Assembly (NCBI GenBank): GCA_028284445.1 | Contig: JANQRS010000017.1 | Span: forward strand, 62,001 to 126,000 | Source of the DNA: Calditrichia bacterium | GTDB taxonomy: Bacteria > Calditrichota > Calditrichia > RBG-13-44-9 > J075 | Direction of reading: 5' to 3' | Length of the DNA stretch: 64,000 bases | Part shown: positions 9,764 to 18,222 of the stretch, in pieces | How positions within the stretch are numbered: position 1 is the first letter of the stretch | How the letters are laid out: each line of letters opens with the position of its first letter | Notes under the pieces: generated by a model | Seen by the model: only the letters and a program-made list of their open reading frames with translations | What the model was told of the DNA's origin: nothing | Databases searched by the model: none | Position numbers and translations under genes: made by a program

Positions 9764-10073
9764 TGTCAGTCCTTCTTTGTATCCAGGGATGTTGGCATAA
9801 TCGACGATTGTGCAGCAAGACTTTACCCGAACCTCTTAATCCTCAAAGAGTTATCAGTAGGAAAACTTTTTCCGTACCACCGGGAAAAAAGGGGCACGGC
9901 ATATTTTTTTTTAGATATCGTTTCAACACTTAAATAATTGTTTTTGTTAGTACAAAGACTTGTTTTTTCAAAAAGTGGTACTGTTTTTGTTCAGAAATTT
10001 GACGAAAGTGGAAGAAACAATACCAGGATGTACTTGGGGGTGCAGGGGATAAACCTTGCAGGAAGTAAAAGCA
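9764..10073. promoter_or_regulatory. Divergent intergenic region between HTH gene and TonB receptor gene
   Basis: About 310 bp without a gene. It holds a weak hairpin (arms about 9866-9873 and 9883-9891, C-T5-CC against GG-A6-G) and a run of nine T at 9904-9912, then an AT-rich stretch up to the receptor's ribosome binding site (AGGAAG at 10060-10065). Both flanking genes must be transcribed outward from here. I see no confident sigma-70 promoter pair and no recognised riboswitch. Confidence 0.35.
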
Positions 10074-12362
10074 ATGATGTTACGCTTTTTTCAAAAATTT
10101 GCATGCCGCTACATTATAGTTTTCCTGTTAGTTGCCGTTGGGGGAATGGCCCAGGAAATTATACTTGAAGGTATTGTGCGCGATGCCAACACGCACCGGC
10201 GCATTGTGGGTGTCAATATTTACATTGGCGACCTCGATGCCGGAACTGTTTCCAATAGTGCTGGTAAATTCGAACTCGGCGTTGTGCGTCCGGAGCCGCG
10301 GATGGTGGTTACCTTCCAGCACGTGGCGTACGATACCCTGAAGCTCACCTTTGAAGAAGTGCTTTCTCTCGATCATATTGATATGCAGGAGCGTTTGATC
10401 CTGGTGCCTGAAGTTGAGGCGCAGATCATGGAAGACCAGTTGGAAATCAGCGATGATTTTTCCCGCTCTGTGGCAGTTATCGAAGCAAATGGCATTGACC
10501 TGACCGGTTTCATCGATGCCGGTGACCTGTTGAGAACCGATCATAGCAGCCAGATTGATGAAGAATTAACCGGCAAGAAGACGGTTTCGATTCGCGGTGG
10601 CAGCGCAGATGAAGTGATTGTGCTCTATAACGGCATTAAAATGAACGATCCGCTCGATAACACCTTTGACCTGTCGCTGATTGATCTGGCTGACGTTCAG
10701 CGTTTCGAAATCATCAAAGGTAGCAATACCACCCGCTACGGCCCCGAGGGTTTCTCAGGCGTTATTAATATAGTTCCGCGTGCATTACCCGATCACAACT
10801 TCCGTGTTCAACAGTTGCTCGGCACCCATCGCCGAAACAACACTTCCGTTGGGCTTTACCGGACAATTGACAATGTTCGCGCGGCCTACAACTTTAAGCG
10901 CGGTGGCCTCGAGCGTGAGTTTAGCAATCCCGAAGCGCAAGGCATGGTTGTCGAAAATAGCTCGGAACATCATAATGCCAGTGTCTTTTTCAACATGTCC
11001 GATGCCCCGGCGGGAACCGCTGAAAAAGGCCTCGGGATGATGTTTGTCAAGACAGATCTTGCCTATGACAATGAACGCGATGAAGAGTCGCTCGATGAAA
11101 AGAACCAGATGGTGTCTGCTCGCTTTACCGGTGATATTGGTGAGATCAGTGATCTCAATTTGTCCGCTGCTTATCAGTGGTCGGATGAACTGCAACGCCT
11201 TCGCTATTTTGACGTGCCACAGGATTCCGGTTTTCTCGATCGCTCTATAGAAACCAACACCATTCATTTTAATGCTGAACGAACGCTGTACATCCAGAAT
11301 TTGCGCTTCCTCTTTGGATATCAGTTTAAGAACGCCGGTCTGCGGTTCCAGGATGATCGTTTTTCATACAATAAAGATTTCATGTCTCTCGATGCTACCC
11401 GAATCGACCGGAGCAGCCACGGACTATTTTCGCTAACGAAGTTCAAGATGCCCTCGTCGTCCAGCTTCTTTAGCGGTGTCAATATGGATGTCAGTGTGCG
11501 CTATGACTTTGTTCGCGACAAGCTTAAGGACGACGATCAGGATGCATCGGTGAAGAGCGGCCTCAGTCAGGATAGCACAACGCTGGAGGTGGACAACACC
11601 TGGCGCGAAGGCATCGTCAAGTTATCGATGTATACCGCCGGCACCAATGGCGAACTGGCTTATCGGGCATTTGTCAACTTTGGCGCAAATGTCAAGTTCC
11701 CAACCTTGCTGCAGCAAATCAATACGCCGGAGTTGTTGTCCTCAGACATTAACCGTCCGGACATTCAGCCGGAGCGGAATCGCAGCGTGGAAGTCGGTTT
11801 CGAGTTCGCACGGGAAACCCGTCGGATTGCCGGCCTTTTCGGATGGCAGTTGTCCGGCAGTTTATTTCAGAATTCTTATGACAATAAATTTCGCAGCTAT
11901 TTTCTGCCGGGTACCCCGGTCGCGATTTATGACAATGTTCTGAATGCCCGCATGCGCGGTATTGAAGGCACAACAAGTCTATTCTTCTTCAAGAAGCAGG
12001 TCACAATGGAATGGGGCGCTTCGCGTTATTTCTTTTCCGATCAATCCATGTTTCCGTTTAAGCATGATGAGAAATATACCTTCAGTTTACGGATCGATCA
12101 GTCTGGCTATGGGCTGCAGGTCTTTGCGTTTCGTGAAGGGGATCAAATTGCACAAATTCGGAGTTCGGAGGGCGGTTTTCAGGAGCAAACGATTCCCGGC
12201 ACAACCAATTATGATCTGCACTTCAGCAAAGCTTTCGAGTTGCGCGATACCCGGCTAATCCTGAACGCCAGTATGCGCAATATCATCGACGATGATTACG
12301 TACTGGAGGGTATTTCTCTTCGTGATCGCCGCTTCTACGTGACGATGGGACTGGAATTCTGA
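10074..12362 (+). CDS. TonB-dependent receptor
   Basis: A 762-residue outer-membrane protein. The ATG at 10074 after AGGAAG is preferred to the TTG at 10056. Residues about 4-26 are a signal peptide ending near GMAQ. Residues about 29-110 form a carboxypeptidase-regulatory-like beta domain (EGIVRDANTHRRIVGVNIYI), common in FCB-group receptors. The plug follows: VSIRGGSADEVIVLYNGIKM, VQRFEIIKGSNTTRYGP and SGVINIV. The rest is an amphipathic barrel finishing in the aromatic-terminated strand ...YVTMGLEF with C-terminal Phe, as expected for BAM-inserted barrels. Substrate (siderophore, cobalamin, glycan) cannot be told; no SusD-like partner or transporter lies next to it. A 9-bp hairpin follows the stop. 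Confidence 0.9.
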   Translation: MMLRFFQKFACRYIIVFLLVAVGGMAQEIILEGIVRDANTHRRIVGVNIYIGDLDAGTVSNSAGKFELGVVRPEPRMVVTFQHVAYDTLKLTFEEVLSLDHIDMQERLILVPEVEAQIMEDQLEISDDFSRSVAVIEANGIDLTGFIDAGDLLRTDHSSQIDEELTGKKTVSIRGGSADEVIVLYNGIKMNDPLDNTFDLSLIDLADVQRFEIIKGSNTTRYGPEGFSGVINIVPRALPDHNFRVQQLLGTHRRNNTSVGLYRTIDNVRAAYNFKRGGLEREFSNPEAQGMVVENSSEHHNASVFFNMSDAPAGTAEKGLGMMFVKTDLAYDNERDEESLDEKNQMVSARFTGDIGEISDLNLSAAYQWSDELQRLRYFDVPQDSGFLDRSIETNTIHFNAERTLYIQNLRFLFGYQFKNAGLRFQDDRFSYNKDFMSLDATRIDRSSHGLFSLTKFKMPSSSSFFSGVNMDVSVRYDFVRDKLKDDDQDASVKSGLSQDSTTLEVDNTWREGIVKLSMYTAGTNGELAYRAFVNFGANVKFPTLLQQINTPELLSSDINRPDIQPERNRSVEVGFEFARETRRIAGLFGWQLSGSLFQNSYDNKFRSYFLPGTPVAIYDNVLNARMRGIEGTTSLFFFKKQVTMEWGASRYFFSDQSMFPFKHDEKYTFSLRIDQSGYGLQVFAFREGDQIAQIRSSEGGFQEQTIPGTTNYDLHFSKAFELRDTRLILNASMRNIIDDDYVLEGISLRDRRFYVTMGLEF

Positions 12363-12366
12363 TCGA

Positions 12367-12394
12367 CCCCCGGGTAGAAAAACAAACCCGGGGG
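12367..12394 (+). terminator. Hairpin after TonB receptor gene
   Basis: Perfect 9-bp inverted repeat (CCCCCGGGT at 12367-12375, ACCCGGGGG at 12386-12394) with a 10-nt A-rich loop, five bases past the receptor stop. The T-tract is weak (CTATTGACATTTTA), so termination may be partial. Confidence 0.55.
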
Positions 12395-12444
12395 CTATTG
12401 ACATTTTATCGCTCCGCGATATTTTAATGTGAAAAGAAAATATT

Positions 12445-12511
12445 GTCATTTGTCATTTGTCATTGTTTTTTCCCAATCTCGTGTCTCTAATCTCCAATCT
12501 CCATTTGTATC
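12445..12511. repeat. Short heptamer tandem repeat tract
   Basis: Three copies of GTCATT(T/G) at 12445-12465, then a looser run of AATCTC(C) units to about 12511. No coding potential. Similar low-complexity tracts occur at 27362, 31011, 31074 and 33585. Confidence 0.6.
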
Positions 12512-12594
12512 CTGCCCGCATTGAGCGTATCTTAGTCATTCACTTTCTCAATAACTGATTTTTGCCAATTCATTCTGACACTGAAAGGGACAGT

Positions 12595-13260
12595 GTGAAA
12601 TATTCCTTTATAGATTTGCCCGATTATAAAGCGCTCAATGATGATGAAATGCGTGAGCGCGCCAGGCAATTTTATCAAGAGATTAAGCGCCGCCGTACCG
12701 TGCGTGATTTCTCTGATCGGCCGGTGTCGCGCGAGGTGATCGAGCAATGCCTGCTGGCAGCAGGAACCGCGCCCAATGGTGCAAACTTACAGCCCTGGCA
12801 CTTCGTCGCAGTTACCGATCCGGAGATTAAACGTGAAATTCGTCTCGCTGCTGAAGAAGAGGAGCGCGAGTTCTACGAAAATCGCGCAACCGATGAGTGG
12901 CTGGAAGCTTTGGCCCCATTGGGAACCGATCAGCACAAGCCCTTTCTGGAGCGTGCCCCGTACCTGATCGCTATTTTTGGCGAAAGCTACAAGCCTCTGG
13001 ATGACGGTGCGAAGCGCAAAAACTACTATGTGCAGGAATCTGTTGGTATCGCTTGCGGCTTCCTGATTACAGCCTTGCATCAAGCTGGTTTGGCAACATT
13101 GACACACACACCGAGCCCTATGAAGTTTCTTAATCGAATTTTAGGCCGGCCGGCCCATGAGCGTCCCTTCTTGCTGTTGGTAGTTGGCTATCCGGAGGCC
13201 GATGCAAAAGTGCCGGATATAAGCAAAAAAGACCTCGATGAGATTTCCACCTTTTTATAA
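12595..13260 (+). CDS. Iodotyrosine deiodinase-like nitroreductase-fold flavoprotein
   Basis: A 221-residue FMN enzyme of the nitroreductase superfamily. The GTG at 12595 has GAAAGGGA 5 nt upstream and is preferred to 12562. RRRTVRDFS (FMN phosphate contact), [13 protein letters not shown] and LGRPAHE..LLVVGYP match animal and bacterial iodotyrosine deiodinases rather than NfsB-type nitroreductases. The three residues known in the deiodinase to hold the substrate zwitterion have counterparts: Glu90 and Tyr94 in EEEEREFY, and Lys115 in DQHKPFL. The C-terminus ([13 protein letters not shown]) also follows that family. Known chemistry: reductive dehalogenation of 3-iodo/bromo/chlorotyrosine with FMN. 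Bacterial relatives exist, but their physiological substrate is unclear. Monocistronic by position. Confidence 0.82.
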   Translation: MKYSFIDLPDYKALNDDEMRERARQFYQEIKRRRTVRDFSDRPVSREVIEQCLLAAGTAPNGANLQPWHFVAVTDPEIKREIRLAAEEEEREFYENRATDEWLEALAPLGTDQHKPFLERAPYLIAIFGESYKPLDDGAKRKNYYVQESVGIACGFLITALHQAGLATLTHTPSPMKFLNRILGRPAHERPFLLLVVGYPEADAKVPDISKKDLDEISTFL

Positions 13261-13320
13261 TGTTCTATTAGAAGAGATTCAGGGGTAGATCATCAAGCTT
13301 GACTTGGGCAGGTTTCAGCT

Positions 13321-16300
13321 ATGATATATGCAATTTTGATTGCAGTTGTATCCATTATTCTTGCTTTACGTTACCTCGTACGCGAACGGCCGCATCCATC
13401 GTTGCCGCCGGCATCATCTAATAATAATGAAGAACTGACGACCACCGCTATGGACAACACCACTTCTTCTGTTAACATCGATGAAATTTATTCTCTTGCT
13501 GAGTCGCTCGAAGAATTTTATCAAAAATCAGCCTATCCGTCTGATCTGTTGAGCCAGGAGAATTTCCAGAAGGGGGTCGAATTGTTTTGCAGCGACAACT
13601 ACAGTGGCAGTGATGTTCTCGGGTATTATAATGGCGCCAATTTGCTCATTGCCTGTATGGCGCTGGAGGCGCTGGCCCGTCGCACAGATGATATCGAATT
13701 GGTGGAACCGATTACGGCTACCTTGAATGAACATGCCTACTGGCCGCGCTATTATGCCTTGCGTACCCTCGATAAGCGCTGTGATCAGCCAATTCTGAAT
13801 GATGTGCTTCTGAAGCTGGATGAGACCTGGGGCGATCCGGTACCGCAGCGAATTTTGCGGGAGTTTGTTACCGAACGCCTCAAGAAGGAAACCCGCGAAC
13901 CATTTGGCGATCGTCTCAACGATATGAGCGAGAGTGACGTGCTTGCGCTGCAAAACGTCCTGACATCGATGAATCAGGAAGAGGCACAGTCCTGGGTTGA
14001 TGAAGTCCGTGAATGGAGCTTGACACGGGTCGATGTGGATTTCCTGAAAACCATTGGACGCATCCTGTTTGATGATAGCGATCCGGAAGTCGGGAAAACA
14101 TTTATTGAGCACGAAGCGCTGGTTGATACTGTAAACAATCTTGAGACCACTTTCACCGACAAAAAGCCGCGCTCGGTGGTAATGGTCGGCGAACCCGGTG
14201 TTGGCAAGACTGCCATCGCCCGAATTCTCGGTCGACGATTGGCCGAAAAAGGCTGGACAATTTTCGAAGCAGGTGCCGTAGATATTTTGGCCGGGCAAGT
14301 CTATATCGGTCAGTTGGAAGATCGCATTCAGCAATTGGTGCGCAAGATCAGCGGCAAACGTAGAATTCTCTGGATCATTCCTAATTTCCACGAAATGATG
14401 TGGGCCGGATCGCATCGCTCCAGCCCCACTGCGGTGTTGGATATGATTTTCCCCTTTCTGGAGAACGGCACGATTACCATTCTTGGCGAGACCCGTCCAA
14501 CAGCCTATGAAAAGCTGGTGCAGCACAACAGCCGCATCAAAACCGCGCTTGACGGTTTGCGGATATATCCGCTGGTGCAGGATCAAACGCTCTCGCTGAC
14601 CCGCGAATGGGTCCGCGAGATTACTGAGAGCAAGCGCCCTATTATTAAGGACGATACCCTTCAGGAAGCATTTCAGCTAACCCAGCAGTATCTTGGCGAC
14701 AAAGCTGCGCCCGGCAATCTCCTGAGTTTTCTGGAGTTGACCTGGAAACGATTGATCAGCGGTAAAGAAACGGATGGCACGCAGATTTCGCTGGATGATA
14801 TGCTGATTACGCTTTCCCGTTTGACCGGTTTGCCGCATAGCATATTGGATGATCGCGAAGGCCTCGACCTTTCGGCGCTTCGCCAGTTTTTTCAGAAGCA
14901 AGTGATGGGACAGCAAGAGGCGATTGACGTGCTCGTCGAGCGCATTGCCATGATCAAGGCGGGCTTAACCGATCCGACCCGCCCGGCGGGTGTATTCCTG
15001 TTTGCCGGACCAACCGGTACCGGGAAAACGGAAATGGCCAAGGCCCTGGCTGAATATCTCTTCGGTTCCCCGCAGCGGATGATTCGGCTGGATATGAGCG
15101 AATTCCAGAATCGTGATTCGCTGGACCGCATCATCGGTGAATCTGATCAACAGTCCAAAAATCAGGCGTTGGTAAACCTGATTCGCAAACAACCCTTCTC
15201 GGTAATATTGCTGGATGAATTTGAAAAGGCCAATCCCTATGTTTGGGACCTCTTCCTGCAGGTTTTTGATGATGGCCGCCTGACGGATCGCCGAGGGAAT
15301 ACCGCAGATTTTCGCCACAGCATCATCATTATGACCTCTAATTTGGGCGGGCTGATTCCCCGTGGTGCAGGCATTGGATTTAACAGCGGTGAAGGGGGCT
15401 TCGAGTCGGGTAGCGTGACCAAGGCGATCGAAAAGGAATTTCGCAAGGAATTTATCAATCGGATCGATCGGGTGGTTGTGTTTCATCCGCTTAGCCGTAC
15501 CGTCATGCGCAATATCCTCAAGAAAGATCTGAGCGATGTGCTTCAACGGCGCGGATTGCGAAATCGCACCTGGGCTGTTGAATGGCATGAATCGGCAATA
15601 GAATTTTTGCTTGATAAAGGATTTACGGCTGATCTTGGCGCGCGTCCGCTGAAACGGGCGATTGAGCGCTACTTGCTTTCGCCGCTGGCGCTGACAATTG
15701 TGAACCATCAGTTCCCGGAAGGGGATCAGTTCTTGTTCGTGCGGAGCAATGGCAAGCAAATTGAGGTTGAATTTATCGATCCGGACGGAGGCGATCCGGA
15801 TACCAATGGCGTGCCCGCTGAAAGTGAAATAATTGATGAACAAGCAACCGAAGACCTGCGGGTCGAGATGCTCATTATTGATCCGCAGGCAAATGCCGAG
15901 TCGGTACACTTCCTGCAGGAAAAATACAGTGAATTAACGGAATATGTGAAGAGCGACGATTGGCAGGTTCAGAAAGACGGCGCACTAGCGCATACCGCAA
16001 ACCCGGATTTCTGGCATTCGCCGGACCGTTTTCGCATTCTCGGCATTGCCGAGTATATGGATCGCATCGAGGCTGGATTTAGCACGGCGACACGGCTGCT
16101 GGAACGCCTGGTTGGACCACAGGGCGATCGCAAGAACTATTCGGTGAAGCTGGTTTCACAGCTTGCACATCAGCTGTATCTTTTGGATGCCGCCTGTCGC
16201 GGTCTGGTGGAGAATGAGCCGCATGATGCCTTCATTCGCATCGAGGCACGCCACGACTCAGCTGCTGACAGTCGCGAAAGCGATGATTTCGCTGCGCGGA

Positions 16301-16728
16301 TTGGCAGCATGTATCAGGGATGGGCTCGCAAGCGGCGTATGCGTCATAAGGTGTTGTTTGAAAGCAATGGCTCCGCCCATGCCCCCTACAAGCTGGTCAT
16401 GGCGGTGAGCGGTTATGCTGCATTTGCGATTCTTAAGCATGAGATTGGACTACACGTATTTGAGGTGCCCAAGCAGGCGAAGTCATTCAAGCGGATCAAA
16501 GCCATGGTAGAAGTGGTGCCGCAACCTGAAGAACCGGCTGGAAATGAACAGGGCGCGCTCTACAAACAATGTCAGGCAGTTTTTGATGAATTGGAAAAAG
16601 ACGACAAAATGACCATTGTGCGTCGCTATCGGGAAGAGCCATCGCCGCTGGTCCGTGACAGCGTGCGCAACTGGCGCACCGGACGCTTCGAGCGGGTCAT
16701 CGAAGGCGATTTTGATTTGATTATATAA
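13321..16728 (+). CDS. Membrane-anchored ClpA/B-like AAA+ ATPase fused to a GGQ-less release factor 2-like domain
   Basis: A 1135-residue fusion. Residues 2-18 are one hydrophobic segment followed by basic residues (N-terminal anchor). About 55-250: helical, HEAT-like. AAA1 about 255-500: Walker A GEPGVGKT (290-297) and Tyr328 pore-loop position kept, but the Walker B acidic pair is replaced (ILWIIPNF, 349-356) and the usual Arg-finger pair is missing. AAA2 about 515-830: Walker A GPTGTGKT (563-570), Walker B ILLDE (Asp632, Glu633), FINRID and GARPLKRA kept, but the GYVG pore loop is absent (GESDQQSK at 606-613). About 870-1135 aligns with bacterial RF2: NPDFWHSPDRF (PCRF), IARIGSMYQGWA, YAAFAILKHEIGLHVF, then VRRYREEPSPLVRDSVRNW..G.FERVIEGD, the RF2 C-terminus. 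The roughly 100-residue GGQ domain is reduced to about 30, and SPF is VPK. It lies 12 bp before hisS. I infer ribosome binding without peptide release. Confidence 0.85.
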   Translation: MIYAILIAVVSIILALRYLVRERPHPSLPPASSNNNEELTTTAMDNTTSSVNIDEIYSLAESLEEFYQKSAYPSDLLSQENFQKGVELFCSDNYSGSDVLGYYNGANLLIACMALEALARRTDDIELVEPITATLNEHAYWPRYYALRTLDKRCDQPILNDVLLKLDETWGDPVPQRILREFVTERLKKETREPFGDRLNDMSESDVLALQNVLTSMNQEEAQSWVDEVREWSLTRVDVDFLKTIGRILFDDSDPEVGKTFIEHEALVDTVNNLETTFTDKKPRSVVMVGEPGVGKTAIARILGRRLAEKGWTIFEAGAVDILAGQVYIGQLEDRIQQLVRKISGKRRILWIIPNFHEMMWAGSHRSSPTAVLDMIFPFLENGTITILGETRPTAYEKLVQHNSRIKTALDGLRIYPLVQDQTLSLTREWVREITESKRPIIKDDTLQEAFQLTQQYLGDKAAPGNLLSFLELTWKRLISGKETDGTQISLDDMLITLSRLTGLPHSILDDREGLDLSALRQFFQKQVMGQQEAIDVLVERIAMIKAGLTDPTRPAGVFLFAGPTGTGKTEMAKALAEYLFGSPQRMIRLDMSEFQNRDSLDRIIGESDQQSKNQALVNLIRKQPFSVILLDEFEKANPYVWDLFLQVFDDGRLTDRRGNTADFRHSIIIMTSNLGGLIPRGAGIGFNSGEGGFESGSVTKAIEKEFRKEFINRIDRVVVFHPLSRTVMRNILKKDLSDVLQRRGLRNRTWAVEWHESAIEFLLDKGFTADLGARPLKRAIERYLLSPLALTIVNHQFPEGDQFLFVRSNGKQIEVEFIDPDGGDPDTNGVPAESEIIDEQATEDLRVEMLIIDPQANAESVHFLQEKYSELTEYVKSDDWQVQKDGALAHTANPDFWHSPDRFRILGIAEYMDRIEAGFSTATRLLERLVGPQGDRKNYSVKLVSQLAHQLYLLDAACRGLVENEPHDAFIRIEARHDSAADSRESDDFAARIGSMYQGWARKRRMRHKVLFESNGSAHAPYKLVMAVSGYAAFAILKHEIGLHVFEVPKQAKSFKRIKAMVEVVPQPEEPAGNEQGALYKQCQAVFDELEKDDKMTIVRRYREEPSPLVRDSVRNWRTGRFERVIEGDFDLII

Positions 16729-16740
16729 GGAAACAGATAG

Positions 16741-18000
16741 ATGAAAATAACACCTGTTAAAGGAACCAGGGATTTTTTTCCGGAAGACCTTCGTTTGCGT
16801 AACTGGCTGTTTTCGCACTTTCGTGAAACAGCCCGCCTCTTCAATTTCGAAGAATATGATACCCCGGTTCTCGAATCGGAAGAATTGTACGTGCGCAAAG
16901 CCGGTGAGGAAATTACTGATCAGCTCTATAATTTCGAAGACAAAGGTGGCCGCCGCGTTGCTCTGCGTCCGGAAATGACTCCGTCACTTGCTCGCTTGAT
17001 CCTGCAAAAAAGTGGTTCCCTGGCTCTGCCGGTGCGCTGGTTCAGCATTCCGCAATGCTGGCGCTACGAGCGCATGAGCCGCGGCCGCAAGCGTGAGCAC
17101 TACCAATGGAATATGGACATTATCGGTACTGCCGGTGTCACCGCGGAAGCGGAACTGCTGGCCGCATTAACGACCTTTTTTCAGCGAGTCGGTTTGAGCG
17201 CAGACGATATTATGATTAAGATCTCCAATCGCAAAGTGATTCAAACGATACTTGATAATCTTGGCGTGACCGGAGATCGTTTCGAAAAAGTCTGCATCCT
17301 GATTGATAAGCTGGAGAAAGTGCCGCTTGATGCCATCGAAAATGATCTCAAGGCGCTGGAGCTTGATGACGATGCCATCGCTCAAATCACAGATATCCGC
17401 AATATTTCTTCCCTCGATGATTTAGAGAATCGTTTAGGATCGGAAGCGCCGGTTGTCCAGGAGCTGCGTGAACTGTTTTCGCTGGCGGCAAGTTATGGTT
17501 ATGCGGACTGGCTGGCGTTTGATGCATCGATTGTTCGTGGACTCGCTTACTATACCGGGACCGTTTTTGAGGCCTTTTACAAAGGTGTGAGCCTGCGGGC
17601 AATTCTCGGTGGTGGCCGTTATGATCACCTGCTATCAACCTTCGGCGGCAAGGATATCCCCATGTGTGGCTTTGGTTTTGGTGACGTGGTTATTTTGGAA
17701 GTGCTGAAGGAAAAAGGATTGATACCGGATCTTGATTCTCAGTTGGATGACGTGGTATATCCTTATGATGAATCGCTGCGTGAATCCGCTATTGGCATTG
17801 CCCGCGATCTCCGCGCTTCGGGACGTTCTGTAGATCTTATTCTCGATGGCCGCAAGTTAAAGGCGGTTTTCAAGCAGGCTGATCGCACCGGGGCAGCGCG
17901 GGTCATTTTGCTGGCGCCGGATGAATGGGCAAAAGGCGAAGTGCGTGTGAAAAACCTTGCGACCGGTGAAGAAAGTAATGTGAAGCCGTCGGACTTATAA
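16741..18000 (+). CDS. hisS: Histidine--tRNA ligase
   Basis: A 419-residue class II aminoacyl-tRNA synthetase that charges tRNA-His. PVKGTRDFFP opens the protein as in bacterial HisRS; motif 2 is WRYERMSRGRKREHYQWN; the histidine-A-like signatures are LAYYTGTVFEAF and LGGGRYDHLL; the C-terminal anticodon-binding domain runs from about residue 330 (YDESLRESAIGIARDLRASG) to the end. ATG 16741 follows AAGGAAAC, 12 bp after the AAA+/RF2-like gene, so the two are likely cotranscribed and both act on translation. The stop at 18000 runs straight into a MITE-like element. Confidence 0.96.
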   Translation: MKITPVKGTRDFFPEDLRLRNWLFSHFRETARLFNFEEYDTPVLESEELYVRKAGEEITDQLYNFEDKGGRRVALRPEMTPSLARLILQKSGSLALPVRWFSIPQCWRYERMSRGRKREHYQWNMDIIGTAGVTAEAELLAALTTFFQRVGLSADDIMIKISNRKVIQTILDNLGVTGDRFEKVCILIDKLEKVPLDAIENDLKALELDDDAIAQITDIRNISSLDDLENRLGSEAPVVQELRELFSLAASYGYADWLAFDASIVRGLAYYTGTVFEAFYKGVSLRAILGGGRYDHLLSTFGGKDIPMCGFGFGDVVILEVLKEKGLIPDLDSQLDDVVYPYDESLRESAIGIARDLRASGRSVDLILDGRKLKAVFKQADRTGAARVILLAPDEWAKGEVRVKNLATGEESNVKPSDL

Positions 18001-18002
18001 TT

Positions 18003-18204
18003 TCCAAATTCCAACACAAAAAATTCCAAAGGATGGATATTGCAGCGTCATTCCCACAGGCTTTTAGCTGGAATCCTTTTAATCTGAGTAAGATGGATGC
18101 CCGATAACAACATTCGGGCATGACAAGGCGAGTCTTTTACAAGATTTTTCAATGTGTCCGATACAAAATACGGGATTTTGGAATTTTTTGTGTTGGAATT
18201 TGGA
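18003..18204. mobile_element. MITE-like element with 28-bp perfect terminal inverted repeats
   Basis: Left arm 18003-18030 and right arm 18177-18204 are exact reverse complements over 28 bp (core TTGGAATTTTTTGTGTTGG). The 146-bp interior contains an 85-bp GTCATTCCC element (18043-18127), whose close copy lies at 43351-43436. No open reading frame or transposase inside. It occupies the whole gap between the convergent hisS and S41 peptidase genes, so it may also serve as a bidirectional terminator. Confidence 0.75.
18043..18127. repeat. GTCATTCCC-type dispersed repeat, copy 1
   Basis: About 85 bp, starting CAGCGTCATTCCC and ending GGGCATGACAAG. It is made of two imperfect hairpins: one around TTTTAGCTGGAAT, one around GATGCCCGATAACAACATTCGGGCAT. 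The copy at 43351-43436 is highly similar over its whole length. Related GTCATTCCCGC..GCGGGAATCC palindromes are widespread REP-like sequences in bacteria. Confidence 0.75.
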
Positions 18205-18222
18205 TATTGCCGCGACAGCGGC

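Noticed and set aside
10074..12362. SusC-type glycan receptor of a starch utilisation locus with the amylase at 24898
   Set aside because: No SusD partner, and the genes are about 12 kb apart with unrelated genes between them.
14965..15909. 314-codon open frame antisense to the AAA+/RF2-like gene
   Set aside because: It mirrors the conserved AAA2 module; no domain or ribosome binding site supports it.
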